Positions 54,846-64,000 of a DNA stretch of 64,000 nucleotides are shown here, one piece after another. Position 1 is the first letter of the stretch. Every line of letters starts with the position of its first letter. The DNA is from Oenococcus kitaharae DSM 17330 (GTDB lineage: Bacteria; Bacillota; Bacilli; Lactobacillales; Lactobacillaceae). The translations under genes and the position numbers were made by a program. The stretch is from assembly GCF_000241055.1 (NCBI RefSeq), contig NZ_CM001398.1, positions 779,190 through 843,189 on the forward strand. Direction: 5' to 3'. A model generated the notes under the pieces. The model searched no databases. It saw only the letters and a program-made list of their open reading frames with translations, and had not been told where the DNA came from.

Positions 54846-55733
54846 GTGCAGAGGAAACGGAAAAATAAAAAGAAAGGGATGCTGGATTACATCTTTTACA
54901 TCCTTGTTATTGCAGGTTTTCTTTGGACGGTCAGTTTGTGGGTCTTTGCAAGTGTTCCTAGCCAAAAGAGCCGGCCTGCTGTGCAATCATCTTCTAGTTC
55001 TAAGCCAATCAAACAGGCGCTTTCAAAAAGTGAAGTTTCAAAAAGTTCTAAACGTCAATCAAGCCGCGCCTCGAGCAGTTCTGATAGTCAGAGTGGCGGC
55101 AGTACTCGGTCTAAATTGGCTAGCGGCAAGTTTGCTAGAGGAACAACTTTGAGCTCGGATCAGCCCTATAGCGATTATTCTTATTTGCGTGCGCAGGGAT
55201 TAAGTTTTGTCTATTTTCGCGCCACGACTGGCGGCAGCGATTTTGATGATCTGTATATGTCATCTCTGAAGTCGGCGCGGGACGCAGGTCTGTCGGCCGG
55301 CGCGGTGCTGATCTATGATTCTTTCACGACAGCTTATGCAGCTTATTTATATTTCGTGCAGAATGTAGGCCGTCAAGTAGGGAACTTACCGATCGCTATT
55401 TCTGTAACCGATGACGATATTACTGACAACAATTCAATTGCCAATCTGCGTGGCCTGATTTTGGATCTGAGGTCCTATTATCCAAAAAATTCTGTCATTG
55501 TCCGCTGCGACAAGGCAGTCTACGATCGGATTCAAGCACAGCTGGCGCCATTGAATATGAGGTATTGGCTGCTAGAAAACAGTCTGGACAACACCAATAC
55601 GGTTAATCAATTTGTACAGTATAATGCCAATGGGAAGGTTGGTTCCGGTATTCGTTCTTTCCGCCTGCCTTTGTCGATTTTTAACGGCAGCCTATCTGAT
55701 TTAAAAAACCTATCAAGGGAGATTGAAAAATGA
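54846..55733 (+). CDS. Membrane-anchored GH25-like protein, probably catalytically degenerate
   Basis: 295 residues from a GTG. A basic start (QRKRKNKKKG) and one membrane helix (about 15-36) precede a Ser-rich linker (about 40-92) and a GH25/lysozyme-fold domain (about 95-295: FARGTTLSSDQPYSDYSYLR, LSFVYFRATTGGSDFDD, ARDAGLSAGAVLIY). In active GH25 enzymes the corresponding strands read GxDVS, KATEG and DVE; here the Asp, the Glu after KAT and the DVE acids are replaced (RGTTLS, RATTGG, ISVTDD). It may bind rather than cut wall material. TATAAT (54833-54838) ends 7 bases before the GTG; no ribosome site. Confidence 0.72.
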   Translation: MQRKRKNKKKGMLDYIFYILVIAGFLWTVSLWVFASVPSQKSRPAVQSSSSSKPIKQALSKSEVSKSSKRQSSRASSSSDSQSGGSTRSKLASGKFARGTTLSSDQPYSDYSYLRAQGLSFVYFRATTGGSDFDDLYMSSLKSARDAGLSAGAVLIYDSFTTAYAAYLYFVQNVGRQVGNLPIAISVTDDDITDNNSIANLRGLILDLRSYYPKNSVIVRCDKAVYDRIQAQLAPLNMRYWLLENSLDNTNTVNQFVQYNANGKVGSGIRSFRLPLSIFNGSLSDLKNLSREIEK

Positions 55734-56734
55734 TAAAGCTCGGTCTTGTTGGTACACACTGGATTACCGCACAGTTTGCTCAAGCGGCTATTGAATCACA
55801 AGGATTTATCATATCGGCTGTCTACTCGCGCAGCAAAGAGACGGCTGATGATTTTATTAAACAGATTGGTCAGCCAGCCGCGGCATTTGACAATTTTGAT
55901 GCATTTTTAGATTCCGGTATACAGGCAGTCTATCTTGCATCCCCAAATTCATTTCATTTTCGGCACGCACAGTCTGCTCTCAAACATGGTCTTGATATCA
56001 TTGTTGAGAAACCAAGTTTTTCAAACACACATGAATTTCAGGAAATTATGAAGCTGTTGGCTGAAAATCCTGAGCGCCGTTTCTTTGAAGCGGCTCGGAA
56101 CGACCATGATCCTATTTTCAAGATTATCAAAGACAAGATTACCGATTTGAAGACAATACAAGGTGCCAACTTGGTTTATGCCAATTATTCAAGTCGTTAT
56201 GATCAATATTTAGCTGACCCGCTGCATGCACCGAATGTTTTTACTAGGAAATTCTCCGGTGGTGCCCTATACGATTTAGGCGTTTACCCGCTTTACGATG
56301 CCATTGGCTGGTTCGGTTACCCTGACAAAGCTGTTTATCATCCGCGTCTGCTTGAAAACGGCATTGATGGTTCTGGTATCATCAGTTTGGATTATGCTGC
56401 TTTTACGGTGAACATTCTGATTTCCAAGATTTTTACGTCTTCGGCACCAAGTGAGGTCTTCGGATTAAAGGACCGTTTGTTGATTGACAGTCCCTCAGAA
56501 TTAAATCGTGTCGAGCTGATTGACGGTCAAGGCCATCATGAGCAATTAGCATTAGGGACAGAGCAAAATCCATTGCTGGCAGAAGCACGGGATTTTGCTC
56601 GGATACTGAGTGATCGACATTCAGAAGCTAATCTTGTAGAATATGAGAATTGGCTTGTAACCGCGTCTCAGATTAATCAGCTGATGTTTGATCTGAGAGA
56701 AGGCGCTGGCATCCACTTTGCCGCCGATGATTGA
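55730..56734 (+). CDS. Gfo/Idh/MocA-family oxidoreductase
   Basis: 334 residues with N-terminal Rossmann domain (LGLVGTHWITAQFAQAA; a slightly unusual GxxGxxx), ASPNSFHFRHAQSALKHG, VEKPSFS with the conserved EKP lysine, and C-terminal sheet with GGALYDLGVYPLYDAIGWFG. Members oxidise sugars, inositols or related compounds with NAD(P). Overlaps the GH25-like gene by ATGA, implying co-translation, which may link it to wall sugar metabolism. Substrate unknown. Confidence 0.88.
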   Translation: MIKLGLVGTHWITAQFAQAAIESQGFIISAVYSRSKETADDFIKQIGQPAAAFDNFDAFLDSGIQAVYLASPNSFHFRHAQSALKHGLDIIVEKPSFSNTHEFQEIMKLLAENPERRFFEAARNDHDPIFKIIKDKITDLKTIQGANLVYANYSSRYDQYLADPLHAPNVFTRKFSGGALYDLGVYPLYDAIGWFGYPDKAVYHPRLLENGIDGSGIISLDYAAFTVNILISKIFTSSAPSEVFGLKDRLLIDSPSELNRVELIDGQGHHEQLALGTEQNPLLAEARDFARILSDRHSEANLVEYENWLVTASQINQLMFDLREGAGIHFAADD

Positions 56735-56741
56735 TTTTTTT

Positions 56742-56814
56742 GGCTCAGTAGTTTAACGGGATAAAACACGGACCTCCTAAGTCTAAGCTCCCGGTTCGAG
56801 TCCGGGCTGGGCCA
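56742..56814 (+). tRNA. tRNA-Arg (anticodon CCT)
   Basis: 73 bases. Acceptor GGCTCAG / CTGGGCC, T arm CCCGG-TTCGAGT-CCGGG, anticodon loop CTCCTAA, giving anticodon CCT for AGG. Discriminator A; CCA not encoded. It starts seven bases after the preceding stop codon and is followed by a terminator. Confidence 0.93.
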
Positions 56815-56824
56815 TTATGACAAT

Positions 56825-56856
56825 AAAACCGCCATCGTTGAAGTGGCGGTTTTTGT
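56825..56856 (+). terminator. Intrinsic terminator after tRNA-Arg
   Basis: Stem AAAACCGCCA / TGGCGGTTTT, 9-base loop, T run. Confidence 0.92.
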
Positions 56857-57034
56857 TTGCAACGAACATTTCTTGAATCGAATCTTCTTTTAGTCCTTTA
56901 AAAACGTTTTAATTGTAAGCGTTTTGGTACATGAGCGGCAAGGCTTAACGAAATTGTTTTATAATATGTTGTTCATATACTTCACAAGCATTTGTGAGTA
57001 AAATAACATTGAAGGATTAAAGGAAGGATAGTAG
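56857..57034. promoter_or_regulatory. Upstream region of second PfoR-like gene
   Basis: TATAAT at 56960-56965 is the likely -10 box. TGTAAGCGTTTTGG at 56914-56927 agrees with the first ten bases of a cre box but not the last two (GG for CA), so CcpA control is only a weak possibility. AAACGTTT-type palindrome lies just before it. Confidence 0.4.
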
Positions 57035-58213
57035 ATGAGTGGGAAAGAAAGTAGCCCGGTGGCTGTTTTTTCTGGTGCCAAATCGGATTTACGCGGTTTT
57101 GGTGTCAAGATATTAACAGGATCGGCACAAGGAATTTTAATTGGTGTTTTACCAAGCGCTGTGATGCGCTATATTTTGCAGTATTCAGGTTTATTGCAGA
57201 CCCATGCTGGTGCAAATTTTAACGCAATTCTGAATTTGTTTATGGTGTTTATTCCATTTTTGATTGGTATGGCTATTGCCTTTCAATTCAAAATGAATGC
57301 CCTGAGTACAGGTGTTATCGGAATTGCCGTAGCGGCCTCTTCCGGGTCGATTCGATGGATTGCCGTTCACAGTTATTTATCGCCTATTGCTAAAGCGGCT
57401 AAATCGGCACCCTTGACTGGTACGTTTTATCAAGCACAAGGTGCTGGTGATGTCATTAATGCGATGGCTGTGTCTGCAATTGCTGTTTTGGTAACTTGGT
57501 TGGTTGCAAGATATTTGAAAGGCTTTGGCTCAGTTGCCATTATCTTGGGACCGATTCTGATTGGCGGCGGCGTTGGTTTAATCGGTACGATGATTGCGCC
57601 TTATGTTGCTGATATTACGACTTGGATTGGTGATATTGTCCGCTGGGCATTTGATCAGCAGCCATTTATTATGGCACCCTTGGTTGCGGCTCTGTTTGCT
57701 ATGATTATTGTGACCCCTGTGTCAACAGTGGGTATCGCCTTGGCAATTAATTTGAATCAAATGGGTTCTGGTGCAGCTGCCATGGGCGTTGTTGCAACGA
57801 CTGTGGTATTGATGATTAATTCTTGGTTTGTCAATAAAAAAGGTGTCACCGTCGCAATCTTTTTGGGCGCGATGAAGGGCATGATGCCATCGGTGTTTAA
57901 AAAGCCGATTACATTAATTGCTTTTGCGCTTTCTGGTGCAATTTCAGGCCTGACAGTTGCTTTGTTTAATATTCAGGGAACTGCGACAACAGCCGGTTTC
58001 GGCTGGATTGGTATGGTTTCACCCATTCAATCATTTGTGAATAATAATGCTGAAAAAGCTGATACGGCCAACTATATCAGCAATTACATCAATCCGTTTC
58101 TGGCTTTGATTGTCTGGTTTGTGGTCCCTGTAATTGTTGGCTTCTTAGTTGATTTTCTGTTTAGAAAAGTTCTGAAACTTTACCGTGCGGCAGATTTTCA
58201 GCAAGAGTTATAG
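57035..58213 (+). CDS. PfoR/PTS_EIIC_2-type membrane protein (second paralogue)
   Basis: 392 residues, about ten helices, glycine-rich loops such as QGAGDVINAMAVSAIAV, GIALAINLNQMGSGAAAMG and GTATTAGFGWIGMVSP. It aligns by eye with the 344-residue protein at 25200 over most of its length, with an extra N-terminal region and a longer C-terminal loop. AAAGGAAGG precedes the ATG. As with its paralogue, an EIIC-like permease role is inferred and no EIIA/EIIB lies nearby. The next gene downstream is D-lactate dehydrogenase. Confidence 0.75.
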   Translation: MSGKESSPVAVFSGAKSDLRGFGVKILTGSAQGILIGVLPSAVMRYILQYSGLLQTHAGANFNAILNLFMVFIPFLIGMAIAFQFKMNALSTGVIGIAVAASSGSIRWIAVHSYLSPIAKAAKSAPLTGTFYQAQGAGDVINAMAVSAIAVLVTWLVARYLKGFGSVAIILGPILIGGGVGLIGTMIAPYVADITTWIGDIVRWAFDQQPFIMAPLVAALFAMIIVTPVSTVGIALAINLNQMGSGAAAMGVVATTVVLMINSWFVNKKGVTVAIFLGAMKGMMPSVFKKPITLIAFALSGAISGLTVALFNIQGTATTAGFGWIGMVSPIQSFVNNNAEKADTANYISNYINPFLALIVWFVVPVIVGFLVDFLFRKVLKLYRAADFQQEL

Positions 58214-58227
58214 TAGGAACTTTGTGA

Positions 58228-59265
<1,038 letters not shown>

Positions 59266-59288
59266 AAAATACGAACGATTGTTTTTTG

Positions 59289-59317
59289 AAAATCCGCATA
59301 AATGCGGATTTTTTTAT
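59289..59317 (+). terminator. Intrinsic terminator after ldhD
   Basis: Stem AAAATCCGCA / TGCGGATTTT, loop TAAA, T run. Confidence 0.92.
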
Positions 59318-59391
59318 TTATTATTTATTAGACTTAATCTTTAAATAGCTTTGATTATGTAGACTTATCATTTGAAGGTTATCACTCCGCT

Positions 59392-60066
59392 ATGAAGCGT
59401 TTGCTCAAATATTTTAAATTATTTTTCTTTCGAATCGGTCAATTTGTGAAAGGAAACAAAAAAATACATCTGATTTTGTTTTTTCGTCTTGGCCTAGCAC
59501 TTACGGTCTTTACGACTTCTTTTGTACTAACTTATTATGTATCGGTTCAGCAGCATCTGCCTGGCAGGCACGCAATACCTAAAAAAGAAAAGCAAGTCCT
59601 GTCGCAGCAGCGTTTTATTGATCGTGTCGCACCTTATATTCAAAAACGACAGCGAACAGATCATATTCTGTCGTCAATTACAATTGCTCAGATGATCCTA
59701 GAATCTGATTGGGGTAAAAGCAGGTTAGCCGCACAATATCATAATTATTTTGGTGTGAAAAGCTGGTCCCGGAATCCTAAAAAAAGTGTTGATCTCCAGA
59801 CACGCGAATTCAGCGGCAACAAGTGGGTGACTGTGACCGGCCGTTTTTCTGTTTACGAAAATTGGCAGGAATCTGTCCGTCAGCATAATCAGCTATTTCT
59901 TAAAGGAACCAGCTGGAATAAAAATCAATATCAAGATGTTTTGAAAGCCGAAAATTATCATCAGGCTGCACACGCTTTAGTCAAAAATGCCTATGCAACC
60001 GATCCGGACTATGCTGACAAATTGATTACTCTGATTGTGAAATATCATTTAGATATCTACGATTGA
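59392..60066 (+). CDS. Endo-beta-N-acetylglucosaminidase domain protein (GH73-like)
   Basis: 224 residues. A basic N-terminus and one membrane helix (about 28-50) act as signal anchor; the GH73/glucosaminidase domain (about 72-222) has TIAQMILESDWGKSRLA with catalytic E104, YHNYFGVK, RFSVYENWQESVRQHNQLF and YHQAAHALVKNAYATDPDYADKLI. It should cleave the glycan strands of peptidoglycan outside the membrane. Length is minimal for the family, without wall-binding repeats. No good ribosome site was found. Confidence 0.9.
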   Translation: MKRLLKYFKLFFFRIGQFVKGNKKIHLILFFRLGLALTVFTTSFVLTYYVSVQQHLPGRHAIPKKEKQVLSQQRFIDRVAPYIQKRQRTDHILSSITIAQMILESDWGKSRLAAQYHNYFGVKSWSRNPKKSVDLQTREFSGNKWVTVTGRFSVYENWQESVRQHNQLFLKGTSWNKNQYQDVLKAENYHQAAHALVKNAYATDPDYADKLITLIVKYHLDIYD

Positions 60067-60149
60067 GCTTTTTAATCCATTAATTTTTACACAGCGACTT
60101 TGTCTGAATAGAGAAAATTATTTGAAAATTCAATGTTAAAATAATTTGA

Positions 60150-64000
<3,851 letters not shown>

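Noticed and set aside
56914-56927. cre box before the second PfoR-like gene
   Set aside because: The last two consensus bases are wrong; kept only as a weak note in the feature list.

Overview
The window looks like chromosome of a heterofermentative lactic acid bacterium of the Leuconostoc/Oenococcus group, most likely an Oenococcus with GC content in the low forties. This is an inference from gene content: D-lactate dehydrogenase with canonical catalytic residues, a lipoate ligase plus pyruvate dehydrogenase operon, a three-gene proton-translocating transhydrogenase, Rgg-type regulators, GW-repeat surface protein, many small ABC/MFS exporters, and Gram-positive style terminators, cre boxes and SOS boxes. 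No database search was possible.

Layout. 1-12.5 kb is an accessory/transport stretch: a TetR repressor and divergent drug exporter, a D-2-hydroxyacid dehydrogenase, a membrane GDPD phosphodiesterase, two single-chain ABC exporters, an MFS efflux protein, and an Rgg regulator facing an unannotated 57-codon ORF that precedes the second exporter. 12.7-18.6 kb is lplA-pdhABCD behind a cre box. 18.7-23.7 kb holds a tyrosine phosphatase, a second Rgg/TPR regulator and a three-gene ABC exporter. 23.7-32.4 kb carries an aminotransferase behind a structured, T-box-like leader, a PfoR-type membrane protein, a YibE/F pair, a HAD phosphatase, phosphoglucomutase, a hydrolase and a nicotinamidase. 32.4-34.6 kb is a secreted GW-repeat/C39-like protein. 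34.7-37.7 kb is pntAA-pntAB-pntB behind a second cre box. 37.7-45.6 kb has a large membrane protein, uvrB, an SDR and uvrA; both uvr genes carry SOS-type boxes. 45.7-49.6 kb has nucleobase permease, oxidoreductases and an alpha-carbonic anhydrase. 49.6-51.9 kb is the most plastic part: a truncated Panacea-domain antitoxin remnant with its partner gene, an acetyltransferase, a frameshifted small membrane protein and a tRNA. 52-64 kb returns to housekeeping: gap, secG, an M29 aminopeptidase, a catalytically degenerate GH25-like protein, tRNA-Arg, a second PfoR paralogue, ldhD, a GH73-like glucosaminidase, pcrA and the start of ligA.

How it works together. PDH makes NADH from pyruvate, ldhD and other dehydrogenases consume it, and Pnt exchanges reducing equivalents between NADH and NADPH; the first two cre boxes tie PDH and Pnt to carbon catabolite control. 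uvrA, uvrB, pcrA and ligA form a repair/replication set. A recurring feature is that more than a dozen genes have a -10-like hexamer only 5-9 bases before the start codon and no Shine-Dalgarno sequence, suggesting leaderless transcripts.
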